In this document: positions 11,827-23,896 of the stretch, piece by piece
Layout of the letters: each line of letters starts with the position of its first letter
Numbering within the stretch: position 1 is the stretch's first letter
DNA from: Chlorophyllum brunneum
Taxonomy: Eukaryota; Basidiomycota; Agaricomycetes; Agaricales; Agaricaceae
Direction of reading: 5' to 3'
Assembly (NCBI GenBank): GCA_963576785.1
Contig: OY756141.1
Span: 2,852,001-2,916,000 of the forward strand
DNA length: 64,000 bases
Notes under the pieces: generated by a model
Databases searched by the model: none
Seen by the model: only the letters and a program-made list of their open reading frames with translations
What the model was told of the DNA's origin: nothing
Translations under genes and position numbers: made by a program

Positions 11827-13613
11827 ATGGCAGATTGGACGGCGGATTCAAATGAAGCGCTCACACTTTCTCTAGGTGTGTTCGAAGCATAACCAGGTTC
11901 ATATCCACACACAACACTAACATTCTTGCGTCGTTGCAGTAAGATCAAGAGCGGACAAAAACTCACTTGCAGAGGAAGAGTCCTTTGAAGGCTTTCATCC
12001 AACATTTACATACCCGGTTCGTATTCCTATATACCATGCGTTCCTCAGCTTCTTAACGCCTCGGAACCCAGATATACGGAGACGACGAGAAAATCTACGG
12101 ATACAAGGACTTAGTGATTGACGTAGGTGGTCCATTCCATTGTTTCCTGATCCTGAATTAATCACTTCTCTTTGTAATAGCTCCGGTTCGCGTCTGGTAG
12201 TCTCGTCCAATACCTCCAGGTACAATACTCCGAGAAACTCGAGTCCTCCTCAACGGTTGACGACGTCGAGGGCATTTTAGCGAGGTTCATTCCTCCAGGT
12301 AAGCGAAACTGCCTATTGAGTAGTAGTGAACTTGATGTTATTCTCGTATCCTAGACTATTATACAGACCAATCTACCTTCGAGAAGCGCGTAGAAGAAGA
12401 CGCGACCACTTTCAAACCCTATGGAGAGCTAGTATACTCGTATACCCGACCAAGACCGGTCAAAGGGAAAGGAAAGAATGCTGCAAACGGAAATAACACA
12501 GTCGATGATATAACATACGAGGTGTACCATGTGAGCTTCCACTCTCCATTTCACACAACTTTCTTGCTGAAAGGAACCGTAGACAACTTGGGATACCCCA
12601 GGGTTCCGTGAATACCACAGGAGGATGCAAACCTTCATTCTATTTTATATTGAGGCGGGATCTTATATCAACGATGATGAGGACCCTTGGGAATTCGTTG
12701 TTTTGTAGGTTCAGTCTCTATTCGTCTGACTACCTGTTGATGTTTCGCCTCAGGTATGAAAATCGGAAGCGCCCAGGGACTGATGTAGCAACATATCATT
12801 TCGTTGGCTATTCCTCTCTCTATGGTTTCTACCACTTCCCAGAGAAAGTCCGTTTACGGCTTAGCCAGTTTGTGATTCTGCCGCCATACCAGAAACAAGG
12901 TCATGGATGTAGGCGTCATTAATTTTTGCATAAGGCAATGCGCTTAGACCTCAATTTGCCTAGCTCAACTCTACAAAGCTATCTACCAATACGTACTTTC
13001 GAAACCAAACATCGCCGAGCTAACGGTTGAGGATCCGGCGGAGGCGTTTGAAGATCTCCGCGACAAAAACGACATGGAGATGCTACAAAAGAATGAGCAG
13101 TTCATAACCGAGGCATATGGATCCTCGCGTTCAACTGGTGGTCGCGTGGGTGGAGTTGGGCGAGCCAGGAAGAGCGGGAGGGGTGGTGCTACTCAAAAGA
13201 AAGGCAAGCTAGGTCCCCCGGCAGATAAAGTGTGGGTGGAGAAGTGGAGAAAGGATCTAAAGATGGCTGGGGTGAGTTCATTAGTGACCAAAGTGCACTA
13301 TCCGTGCCAGTTGTGACCAACCCGCCGCAGCGCCAGTTCCAGCGACTGACTGAAATGCTCATCCTGTTACGCCTTGATCCTCTCGATGAGCAAGCCCTGA
13401 AGGCTTACCGTCTGCAGGTCAAGGAGAGGTTGTACCGGTTTAACTTTGTGGGTCACCTCATTCACATCTGATGCCGTCGAAAGCGTGTTCTGACAGTCGG
13501 TCTAGGAGGCGTTGGTTCATCTAGACAAGCAAGAGCGCCTTGAAAAGCTCGAAGAAACCTTTCAGAATGTATGCGATGATTATGCGCGTATTTTGGGCCT
13601 CATTCACCAGTGA
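11827..13613 (+). CDS. HAT1: Histone acetyltransferase type B, catalytic subunit HAT1
   Basis: HAT1 acetylates newly made histone H4, usually with an RbAp46-type partner (Hat2), before chromatin assembly. Ten exons (11827-11875, 11940-12016, 12072-12122, 12181-12298, 12355-12530, 12583-12704, 12754-12908, 12964-13271, 13331-13447, 13506-13613) join in phase to 426 residues. N-terminal HAT1 domain features include FHPTFTYPIYGDDEKIYGYK. The GNAT core shows INDDEDPWEF, YHFVGYSSLYGFYHFP and the acetyl-CoA loop LPPYQKQGHGSQLY. The C-terminus has FQRLTEMLILLRLDPLD and a final helix ending ILGLIHQ. Basic Gly-rich residues (VGGVGRARKSGRGG) interrupt the C-terminal part and may act as a localisation signal (inference). 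All junctions were checked for phase. Its neighbour PDX1 on the same strand is functionally separate. Confidence 0.92.
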
Positions 13614-14073
13614 ACGCGTACCACAGGGTTCAGAGGTGCTATATGTAACATTGGAAGACTATTTTTATTGAATCTCTATCCCGATTTAAAATATCTATTT
13701 ATCGTGGGCTGGTGAATCGTAGTATATATGTACCTTGTTGCTTAGATCGAGACCGGACGAGAGTCCTTGCGAACGCTGCAAGAACAATGCGCCTTTACAT
13801 TCAGAGGTCTAAAGTAGTATGCCCGGCTGTCCGATCAAAATCAAAACGTTGAGGTGTATCAAGTCGAATGTACAGAAGAAAGGAGGGTTTGGAACCACTC
13901 CTAACTCGGATGCGTACACCGCTAGCATGCAGAAAGAAGACTCTACCGCGTCCTACCCGTGGGTTGTGGCCAAGTCAGGGAGAGTAAGGTAGTTATGTGC
14001 CAAGGCGTTTTATCTTCGCGGGCTAGATACAATAGTAATACAAACACACCTGCATCACAGGCACGACTCGATA
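13614..14073. other. Convergent spacer HAT1 / F-box gene
   Basis: The 3' ends of HAT1 (plus) and the F-box gene (minus) face each other here. No open frame of note. It presumably holds both polyadenylation regions. Confidence 0.5.
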
Positions 14074-15693
14074 TCAATCATTATTCACTCTAAACTTCAT
14101 TCCTCGCTCCGTCCGATACCTCCTCGTAACCTCTCCCCTCACCTTTGACCAAGTCATCATGATTTTCCTCAACGAACTCGCTTCCAATCTGGGTCTAATC
14201 ATCAAATGCATCAAGTTCGGAAGTTGTAATCCGACTTCATACCACTTCTCCTTCAAAGTTCCCAAAAAAAAACCATTCAACTGACGGATTTTATTTGGGG
14301 GATGAAAGAAAGACTTACGAAGGTTGTACCGTCGCCGTGTTCCAGCGCCGAGAGATTGGCAATCGAGTTGACTTCTAATATCCTCAACTTCTGACATTTA
14401 AGGAGTTCCGCGAATTGTTTGTCACTAGGTAACGAGCACCATGCAAATGATCTCTGAGAACCGAGTCGAAGATCTTCCAGTGTCTCGAAGTGACTTGGTA
14501 AGACTCGTGTGTAGACTTGGTCCACAATTTCAGAATCTTCGAATCCGTCTTGCGCGCCGAGGTGTAGGTCGGTCAATCCGGAGTATGAGGAAAGGTAGGA
14601 AAGAAGGAGGGGGTCGCCTGCGTTGTCGGTTGATATGCCTTTCAATAAGATAGCATTCCGTTGGAAAATATTGCAGATTTGACCGAAAGTCGTGGAAGCC
14701 CCTGGGCTTGGGTTACTTGTGATCCCAAGGTAAGTAAGGTGTTCGAAGTGTCGGATATTAGCTTGGATATCATCAGGAGTGACCAACACGCCATGCATCT
14801 CAAGCTTCCTCAACTTCAACACCTTCTCCATTTTCTCCACCTCGGAAAAGATCTCGCGTAGAGTGGCGTTTTGATTCGTCGATGAGGGTCCGCCACCAAG
14901 GTAAAGCTCAGTCAAATCAGGGCATCTTGCTAAAAGCGAAGTGATTTCGGGGATGAGGTTATTAGGTTTGTCCCAACTCCAAAATGTTCGGAACGTGGTG
15001 AGATTAGATATGGGTTTAAGGGTGAATGAGGGAGGTGGGTTTGCGAGAAAGTGGAGGTCATCAAAGCCCTCAAACGAAGGGAGGGTGGCCAAGCCACGGA
15101 TGACCTCGGTGACGAGTTGATCAGGATCGTATTTTGGATTACAAAAGTACCTGGTAGTGGAAGAAAATTCCATGAGTATGGTTGTCTTGGAGTAAGCGGA
15201 CACATGTTCTTACACGATAGTTCGGAGATTCTTTAACGCGGAAATGGCATGAAAGATCTTGTCTGTAACTAATTTCTTCGTCTCTGCGATTCCATCCCGA
15301 TGATGATCTTCAGTCCAATACAGTTTCTGGGTGCACATATGAAGCTTTTTTGTATGTTCGAACACAGTCGTGGAGGGTGTGGCAAGTGCAACGATGATTT
15401 CATGGCATCTCGAATAATCCAGTGCGGTGGGTTCGTCATTGTCTGTATCATCAAAGTCGAGATGGAGCTCTGCAAAAAGGACAGGGCAAACAAGGGTGTT
15501 GAAGTGTTTCGAGACGAGACGGAGTTTACAGAGATCGTCTTTGCCGATGCGGTCCCCTGTTGCGTTAATCAATGTGGACTAGTGGGGTCGTGGCTAATCA
15601 GCCTTCTTCCAATCGTCAAGTTGGTTGGGAAACACTTACGAATTTTACGATCTCTAGGATGATTTCGATAGGTAGGTCGTGAAAGCTGGACAT
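14074..15693 (-). CDS. F-box domain protein
   Basis: A 485-residue protein from four exons (15693-15640, 15578-15214, 15150-14319, 14280-14074). The N-terminus MSSFHDLPIEIILEIVKF and then LCKLRLVSKHFNTLVCPVLF form a typical F-box, which docks to Skp1 in SCF ubiquitin ligases. The remainder is Leu-rich and irregular (SLLARCPDLTELYLGG, LSSYSGLTDLHLGAQDG, FETLEDLRLGSQ), in keeping with the divergent leucine-rich-repeat-like tails of fungal F-box proteins that select substrates. All four exons are open and in phase. A decayed relative lies at 55401-56862 and shares intron positions and many blocks. Substrate unknown. Confidence 0.8.
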
Positions 15694-16371
15694 GGTGGGC
15701 GAATTGTTACAATAACATGTGGGTCGTTCGAAACAGAATTATATAGCCCCTAGTACCATGACGCCACGGTTGTGGCAGGGCATAGCATTTGTGATACGCC
15801 CGGTACAGAGACTCCTTGACATCAGTCGCCTTGGGCCTCTAACCTGATGGTCCTGAATAGAGTCGTATTCTACCCCGGAGGAGCACGTTTGGTCACTGTG
15901 TCGGTTTATTCTAAGGAGGAAGACATGATCAACCTATGAATCGTTGACCAAGTATCGTGATGGACATCAATGACGGTGTTCCGTTGAGAACCACTATCCA
16001 GCTGCGCAGAAAGACCTTGAGAAAACATTGCCATATAGCGCAAGGTGCTTTCTTCTAGTTAGTAATGGCGGGGAGAGTGAAGATTACGGTAAATACATGT
16101 TCCGGGCGTGATAATCCCCACACAGTCTTCGGACGGTTCTCATCCCTCTTCAATTCAATTATAGACCACACATATATAAGTACACGCCTGTACGAACCCT
16201 TCACTTGACCCACCTTGATCAGTTACCCTTGTGATTCGCGTAGGTGTCTGGCAGCTCAATCACCACTCTTGGCCGGATCATAACAACACAGTAGTTATCG
16301 TGGTTCGCACATTTTGATACCTCTCCAATACCACCTATACCAAACCACCTCATTCACCTGCGAAGATCACA
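15694..16371. promoter_or_regulatory. Divergent promoter region, F-box gene / SCOT
   Basis: These 678 bases lie between the two divergent start codons. No open frame of interest. A plus-strand TATA box is listed separately. The 70 bases just before the SCOT ATG are rich in CA/TC and look like a leader sequence. Confidence 0.45.
16173..16180 (+). promoter_or_regulatory. TATA box candidate for SCOT
   Basis: TATATAAG lies 192 bases before the SCOT start codon. The distance leaves room for a leader of about 160 bases. Inferred from sequence only. Confidence 0.45.
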
Positions 16372-18366
16372 ATGTTGATCACGCAGCTTGCACGTTCAAG
16401 ACCCCTCGTGTCTCGACACACAGCATCCAAGATACGAGTTCTGGCTATTGTCAGAACATATAGTGTACAAGCGGACATTCCAAAGAAGAGCAAATTGTGG
16501 GAGTCGGCAGAGGAGGCTGTTAAGGATGTCAAGTCTGGTCAGACATTGATGGTTGGTGGATTTGGGTTGGCTGGTATTCCGGGTAAGTTGAATTTTGAAT
16601 TTGGTTTGGGTAGTGGCTTGAGTTTGATGGGTATGTAGATACGCTGTTGACAGCGTTGACAAAGAGGACGGACGTTCAGGATTTGACTGGCATATCGAAC
16701 AATTGTGGAACTATCGAGTCTGGCTTGGGTGTGTACTCGGGATAAGTCAGGTTTGAAGGATCGTGTGCTGACTGTTTATAGGTCTTTTGTTGAACTCTGG
16801 ACAACTTGGCAAACTTGTTGCTTCGTTCCCCGGAGGGTGAGTTCTGCTCTCCCTTGTCCCCGAGTGGGAAAGGACTTATGTTCTACACAGAAACAAGAAA
16901 TTCGAAGCCGCATACCTAAATGGCGAAATTACTCTCGAACTTGTACCACAAGGTACCCTCGCTGAGCGTATTCGCGCAGGTGCAGCTGGAATTCCCGGTT
17001 TCTATACCCCAACTGGAGCATCCACAGCTATTGAGAAGGGTGAGATTCCTCAACGCTACAACTCAGGGGGAGCAAAGAATGGCGTTGCCATCCCTGGTAT
17101 TCCGAAAGAAGCAAAGGAATTGAATGGGAAGAAATATATTCTTGAGACGGCTATTCCCGGAGATATCGCGTTTGTGAGGGCTTGGAAGGTAGATGAGGTT
17201 GGAAATTGTGTGTTCCGGTATGCGTCAAACAACTTTAGCGCACCCATGGGCAAGGCCGCGAAAGTGACAATCGTTGAGGTATGACTTTAATGTGCATGGT
17301 ATTCCTGAGATACTGATGTATATACAGGCTGAGAACATTGTTCCTGTTGGCTCTCTTTCTCCCAACGCAATCCACCTTCCTGGTATCTATGTCGACCGCA
17401 TTGTTCCAGCGACGATTGGGAAAAGGGTGGAGTTTGAGACAGTTGCAGAATCCGGAGCTGCGGAAGGAGAGCCGCTTGATCCTGCGAAAGCGAAAGCCAA
17501 GGCTCTGCGTCACAAGATTGCAGCGCGTGCTGCAAAGGAGATCAAAGACGGATTCTATGTCAACTTGGGTATTGGAATGCCGACGCTTGTGCCAGAACAC
17601 CTGGCCAAGGGTGTTCGGGTGTGGTTGCAGAGTGAAAATGGTATTCTCGGAATGGGACCGTACCCGACAAAAGACAAAATTGACCCGTAGGTGAAATTTA
17701 TTTCGGATGGAATGATGTTGATGGATTGGTGTACAGGGATTTGATCAATGCTGGTAAAGAGACGGTTACACTTCTTCCTGGGGCTTCTATCTTTGGTGGG
17801 ATACTTTATGCTTTGTGGGCCTATGTGGTCGGGCTTGATAAATACTCGCAGACTCGAGCGAATCGTTCGCAATGATCCGTGGTGGCCATGTTGACGCGGC
17901 CATCCTCGGGGTAAGTAGGCCGGGGACATGTGGAGAGTTGAAACTCATCAGAAACGCAGGCGATGGAAGTGTCTCAGGCGGGTGACATTGCGAACTTTAT
18001 GATTCCTGGCAAGATGCTCAAGGGTAAATATATACTAAGGGCACCTCGGCATCTGCTAATCTGGTGATCGACGCAGGGATTGGGGGAGCGATGGACTTGG
18101 TGTCAAACCCAGACAAGACGAAGGTGATTGTGGTCATGGAACACTGTTCGAAGAACGGGGCGCCTAAGATTCTGAAGGAATGTGCGCTGCCGCTGACTGG
18201 AGCGAGGGCAGTGAGCACGATTGTGACGGAGCTGGCGGTGTTCCGGGTTGACCGTGCTGCTGGGGAGCTGGAGCTGACTGATTTGGGCGAGGGGGTTACT
18301 GTGGAGGAAGTAAGGGCAAAGACTGGGTGTGAATTCCGCGTGGGCAGCGAGTTGGGTCGGTTCTGA
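16372..18366 (+). CDS. OXCT: Succinyl-CoA:3-ketoacid CoA-transferase (SCOT)
   Basis: This mitochondrial family I CoA-transferase moves CoA from succinyl-CoA to acetoacetate (or acetate in some fungi), linking ketone or acetate use to the TCA cycle. Nine exons (16372-16582, 16639-16728, 16782-16836, 16891-17278, 17328-17686, 17737-17795, 17852-17910, 17960-18023, 18077-18366) give 524 residues. An Arg-rich leader ([18 protein letters not shown]) fits mitochondrial import. The alpha half carries [15 protein letters not shown] and [14 protein letters not shown]. The beta half carries [14 protein letters not shown] and the catalytic Glu in [10 protein letters not shown] (about residue 351). The C-terminus has [16 protein letters not shown] and [10 protein letters not shown]. 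Alpha and beta halves are fused, as in eukaryotic SCOT. All phases agree. Confidence 0.93.
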
Positions 18367-18447
18367 GAAAGTAGGACATGTATTTTTGGAGAGTTACATA
18401 ATGGGACATGAGTGTGATCGTGGTTGGGCCTCAACTCATCTCCCTCC

Positions 18448-20670
18448 ATGGGCTGGCTCACCGACCTCTTCTCTCACCGCCCAACAAAGGGCCACGCTCT
18501 CGCCCACACCGCCCACCCAGACGCCTTCAACCCAGATGCTCTCCAGCCTCCCACCCCCTCCCTCTACACCTACCCCCCACAACGTCCTGCCTCCTACCGC
18601 TACGTCCCAACCTCGTAAGCCCACCACCTTCGCGTCTTTTCTGACTCCTCAACGCCCTCTTCTTTCTCTTTCCAGCGCGGGTCTCTCCCGCCCAACCTCC
18701 CTCTCTGGCCCCGCATCCATCCTCCCAACACACATGGACGCCCTGCACTCCTCCCTCTCACCCCACCCTGTCTACCCACCCCTTGCAAAAACCTGGTCTC
18801 GGATTCGCGCTTGGCTAAGCAGGGAATACCCCGAGTTGGGCGATACCCTCAACTACGGCATCCTCCCCGCAGACCTCTCTCAAATCGAAATGCAGTTTGG
18901 TTTCTCACTACCACAAGTCGTGAGAGAATCGTATCTCGCGTGTGATGGTCAGGAGGCCGAGAGCGCTGCTGGGTGTTCCGAGGGTTTGTTTTTTGGTTTG
19001 ACCTTGTTACCTTTGGAGGATGTGCTTGAAGAGTGGAGCTTTTGGAGAGAGGTTGATGCCGATCCTGCCACCGGTGGGAATGTCGGATTGAAGGAAATTA
19101 TGCAGAGCATACCCCCTGGTTGGGTGAGGACGGAGTATTCGCAGAGAGGCTGGATACCGCTGATTGCGGACCGCGCGGGTAACTATGTCGGTGTTGACCT
19201 AAACCCTGCGGAGGGTGGCCAGGTTGGCCAGGTCATTGTGTTTGGCAGGGATTTTGATACCAAGGTTGTACTGTGGAGGGGTGATGGGCTTACGGGCTGG
19301 GCAAAATGGCTTGCCGGTTTTGTGGAAGAGCTGGAGAGTGGCGACGGTTTCGAGGTTGGCCCTGCTGAAGCGAGCGATGATAGTGAGGATGACCTTGGGT
19401 ATGAAGGCTACTTTTACGATGGCAAAGGGAGAGGACAGGGAGACGGAGGAGGTGATACAGGTGGTGTGGGTGGACTGAGATTAACCGGGGAATATAAAGG
19501 CTGGAATGTGATGGAGGCCTGGGCAGACCGGAGTCTCAGGAAATGGCATGAGGCGGGTGTTATCACGGAACTATCGCTTTTACCCCCGGAGGAGGATGTC
19601 AAGGGCAAGGTATGTGCTATTTTCATACGCAAAGTATTCCCCACAGCCGCAAGTTACATTCGATTTCTAACAAGCGCTCTCCTCAGGGTACTGACAAAGT
19701 CGGACTTGGGGTTATAGATGATAGCCACGGGCCTGGGGTGGAGGTCCCCATTCCTGTCCTTGCGGATGTAGACGAACCAATTCCGCCACCTACCACACTT
19801 GCAGTCAACGCAAAGCAGAATATACCCACTATCGCTGTGACAAAACCTCCAGCACCGCGGCCCGTTGATTTACCAACAGTACAGGACATTGTAGAGTCCC
19901 CATCACCACCATCCTCGTTTGATGAGGAGGGTGGGGATCTTGAAGCAGGTCACGGCCGCGGCCTTCCCCCCGCTGAACCACCCCAAACTCAAACTTCATC
20001 TACTGCTACACGGCGGCCTATGCATCAGCCGAAACCGATAGACCCTGCACCGCATCGAGTTGGCCTTGGACTTGCGGACATTGCATCACCACCCGCGGAT
20101 GCCACAACACCTTTAGTTCGGGCGTTGTCTGATCCTCTAACTGATGGGCCTGTGGTATCTGCTATGGATCTATTGGTGGATTCGGTTAGACCGTCATTGG
20201 ATGCCGCACAAATTGGGCTCTTGGCGACTGTGGTTGATCCTAGTCAGCCATTGACGGATTCGCCAAGGTTAGTCGATGCTGAATTTGTCGTAGAGGGGGC
20301 AAAGGACGACAGTGAGGAGAGCGATGAGGAGGAAGAAGAGAAGGAGAAAAAGGAGGCGGATGAGGAGCCACCAACGACCACGATTAGACTTATTGGTGGC
20401 GGTGGAACTATTGGCGTTGCACCTACTGTAGGGCCGCAGTCGAGTGAAGACTCGGAGACTGTGCATGTGGAGAGTGCAGTGGAGGTGCAGAAACAGAAGG
20501 ATGCAGATACGGATAGCGTCAGGTCCGTGGAGTCATCTTCGAGTACAAAGCAGAAGGGACACAAGAAGACAAAAAGTGCGCTCGCGGGCTTGAAGAGGTT
20601 TAGCCAGTTTGGAGGGTCGAAGAAGAAGGGTTCTGTCGGGAGTGTGAAATCAGACACGCCGGCGAAGTAA
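18448..20670 (+). CDS. SMI1: SMI1/KNR4-type cell wall regulator
   Basis: SMI1/KNR4 proteins couple cell-wall synthesis with the cell-integrity MAP kinase pathway in yeast. Three exons (18448-18614, 18676-19609, 19687-20670) give 694 residues. The SMI1/KNR4 domain lies at about residues 100-300: TWSRIRAWLSREYPELGDTL, FSLPQVVRESYLACDGQE, GWIPLIADRAGNYVGVDLNP and VVLWRGDGLTGWAKWLAGF. The rest is disordered: an acidic Gly-rich segment, a Pro-rich middle, a Glu/Lys run near residue 595, and a basic Ser/Lys C-terminus that could be a phosphorylation target. The start is only 81 bases past the SCOT stop, so its promoter must overlap the 3' end of SCOT. The upstream in-frame ATG at 18424 lies closer still and the family start fits 18448 better. 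Confidence 0.88.
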
Positions 20671-21014
20671 GGTTAAAGAATGTGCGACGGGGACAGTTTT
20701 CAGATGCATTTTTCTTTTGCGCTGGAGTTCTTTGTTCTTTTGTTTCCATTGTGCATATCTGGTTACTTCCTTCACTCTCTTAATTCCTTTGGTTTCCCCC
20801 GCGATTTTTCTTTTGGTATTGATAGCATTGGACCCCTTTCGATAATATCCAAGTTACTACTACGATCGTCAATCATTTATTCATGCAATGTAGATTGAGC
20901 GTGTGAGCGTTGGTGTTAGGCACGTGATGGCGTGTTCGCCAAGTCGCGTGGTTGTGTTTGGATTTTGTGTCCAAGTCGACCACGTCCTGCGTGTTCTGCA
21001 CACCGACGACCATC
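20671..21014. other. Spacer SMI1 / aldehyde dehydrogenase
   Basis: Contains the T-rich 3' flank of the SMI1 gene and the promoter of the next gene. No gene or clear TATA box seen. Confidence 0.45.
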
Positions 21015-23458
21015 ATGGATACCTTTATATCCTTGATGCTCCATCCCCGCCTCACCACGCGCCTCGCAGCAGGCGGCGGCGACAGCTCAGGCTGGTTTGA
21101 TCCCATCTACCCACTCACCCTCTTCTTCGCTTTTGGAATCTACACCGTCGTGCAAAAGTATCACAAGAAACATAACAGTCCTATTCCACTCCAGTACTCC
21201 ATACCAGAGGTGCATCTACTCATCCTCTTCCAACAGCAACAACAACTTACCAAATCATCACCAGCAAGCTAGTCCAGACTGGAAAGGTCGAATCATCCCC
21301 GACGCGAATCTCAGTTCTCATCTCGACAATCCCGACCTAAGCCCACTATTTCCTATTGCCGATCGTAAATTCATTACTGCATTCGACCCTGCTACCGGAC
21401 TCCACCTCGGCACCGTTTCAGCAGACACTGCGGATGATATTGCGCAAAGAATTGAATGGTCAAGGGAGGCACAGAAAGATTGGAAGTTTACAACGTTTAC
21501 ACAGAGGAGGAGAGTCATTAGGACGCTTATGAAGTGGTTGGTGGATAATCAGGATGCGTGTGCGAGAGTTGCTTGTAGGGATACTGGAAAGACTTGTATG
21601 TATCCTCGTTTTCTCTTCTGTTTTGTCTTGACTGTTATTTGATACTGATTTGGTGGTCAGTGATTGATGCTGCGCTTGGCGAAATTTTGACTACTTGTTC
21701 AAAGATGGAATGGCTCATCAATCATGGTGAAAAGGCTTTAAGACCAGAGAGACGTTCAACCAATTTGATGCTCTCGTATAAAATCGGTGAAGTCCATTAT
21801 GAACCTCTTGGTGTCATCGCTGCAATCACCTCCTGGAACTATCGTATGTTCTCAAAGTCCTCTCGCCCCACCAACAAATCAATGTTTTCCGTCCACAGCT
21901 CTTCATAATGCATGGTCTCCTATTCTTGCTGGAATTTTCGCGGGTAACGGCGTGGTGTTGAAGTGTTCTGAGAATGTTATCTGGTCCACCGCTTGGTTTG
22001 TTGGGGCTATCAAGGAAGCTTTACGCGTTTGTGGACATGATCCTGAACTTGTTCAGACCGTGTGTTGTTACCCTGAAGAGGCTCAGGCTTTGACCAAGTC
22101 ACCCGAGATTAAACATATCACTTTTATTGGTTCAGAGACCGTTGGTAAAAAAGTTAGTACAACTCGTCTTTTTCCCGTCGTTTTTGTTTGGACGCTGACT
22201 CTTGTGGGCGTAGATTGCTTTGGATGCTGCCGAAAACTTGACGCCGCTTACCCTCGAACTTGGTGGCAAGGACCCCGCCATTATTCTCCCTAACACTGAC
22301 CTAGAGAAATGGTCCAGCACTCTCATGCGTGGTGTCTTGTAAGGACGACAAATGTTTATATGCCACTCTGTACTGACCACCTCACTTCAATAGCCAAAAT
22401 ATGGGCCAAAACTGCATTGGTATTGAGCGTATCCTCGTCCAAGAGGACCAATACGATGCACTCTACGAAATGCTTTCGGACAGGGTAAAGAAGCTTCGTA
22501 CAGGTTCTGTCCTAGCACCCTCTCCAGAAGGATACATCCCAACCATCGACTGTGGTTCTATGATCGACGGACGTCGCTTTGGTGGGCTACAAAAGGTCAT
22601 TGATGAGGCTGCAGATTTGGGGTGCCAGGTTGAAGGTGTTGGTGATACTGCCGGAAAGGAATACAGGCACTCACATTTGGATAATGGGTATTACTTTACG
22701 CCTACAATTGTTGGAAGTGTTACGAAGGACATGGAGATTGCCAATGTTGAACGTGCGTGCGGTCTTTTCCACTTTTCTTTGCTCGTGAGACTGATAATTT
22801 CCGTCTTGTAGTGTTTGCACCTGTTGCAGTTCTGATGCCCTACGAAACGGTTGAGGAAGCCGTCGAAATTGCAAATGGTACGCGTTACGCTCTTGGCGCA
22901 AGCGTTTTCGGTCCAGATCAAGATGAAGCCTTGACGGTCGCGAAACAACTGGAGTGTGGTATGGTCTCTGTCAATGATTTCGGCGTTTTCTATGTGAGAT
23001 TCAAGCTCTCCCTCCCTTGTTCAACCACTGACCTGAATTCATAGATCAAGTGAGAACCAAAGTTCATATAATGGAAAAGGGTGGTGTACTGACCTGGGAT
23101 ACGATCATCATCATAGCCAAGACCTACCTTTCGGAGGTGTCAAAGGCAGTGGATACGGCCGTTTCGGTGGTCCGGAAGGCATTCGCGCGTTAACGAATCC
23201 AAAAGCCATCGTCATTGACAGATTTCCCCGAATCGTCCAAACGAGTATACCTAAAGTCCTCGACTACCCATTACGTTCATTATTCTGGAGCTGGTGCGCC
23301 CTTTGTCCCCCTCTCTTCATGTAAATGACAAGCTGATACAAATGTGAAAATGAAACAGGGAGTTCACGAGTGGCCTTGTCAAGTTCTTATATGGAGATAG
23401 ATGGCGTACCAGGATTGCTGGCCTTGTTGGTCTTTACCGCGCTGCACAGCAACAATGA
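21015..23458 (+). CDS. MSC7: Membrane-anchored aldehyde dehydrogenase, MSC7 type
   Basis: An NAD(P)-dependent aldehyde dehydrogenase of the fungal MSC7 group. Ten exons join in phase to 636 residues. An N-terminal membrane segment (YPLTLFFAFGIYTVV, about residues 32-47) suggests anchoring to an internal membrane. Catalytic features are present: LTLELGGKDPAIILPN with Glu336, QNMGQNCIGIER with the nucleophile Cys370, and PFGGVKGSGYGRFGG near the end. Exons: 21015-21209, 21265-21595, 21661-21843, 21899-22152, 22214-22338, 22394-22752, 22812-22993, 23045-23049, 23117-23293, 23359-23458. The eighth is only five bases (ATCAA); with it the protein reads VNDFGVFYINQDLPFGG, as the family requires, whereas skipping it shifts the frame. 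Substrate is unknown; long-chain aldehydes are possible. Confidence 0.9.
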
Positions 23459-23896
23459 ACTAGGTTACTTTGGACAGGAACTTTGCAAACTTTGGGATAC
23501 CCTCGGTGCTCTACCAATATTTTTCTTTGTTTATTAACCAACGCTATCATGCCCCGCAATGAGTTTCTAACTAGGATTTTGATGACTGGTTCATGACCAT
23601 GATAGATATCTATGTTGCTAGTTGTATTTACCTCGTCTTTCTTCTTCGTGCTTCAGGATATAGCTTAGCTTATAATGAAACTACGTTTCTTCCTCTTTTG
23701 GCAAACTTCGGCGAACAAATGTCCATTGATGAATAGATAATGCGAGGGTAGATGCAGAATACATCCAAATACTCCAGGGTGCTATAAGCGAAGAGTCGTA
23801 ATAGAGCAACAATGACACCAATGCAGATGAGAGATGATAATGCATAACGGAAAAGAATGTGCAAGCAAAAGGAAATTCGTAAGGAAAACCCGAAGA
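23459..23896. other. Convergent spacer, ALDH / DCN1
   Basis: The 3' ends of the aldehyde dehydrogenase (plus) and DCN1 (minus) genes face each other. An open minus frame at 23670-23924 has no recognisable content. Confidence 0.5.

Noticed and set aside
20320..20370. Purine-rich repeat (Glu/Lys codons) in the SMI1 gene as a microsatellite
   Set aside because: It is imperfect and fully coding; treated as a charged segment of the protein.
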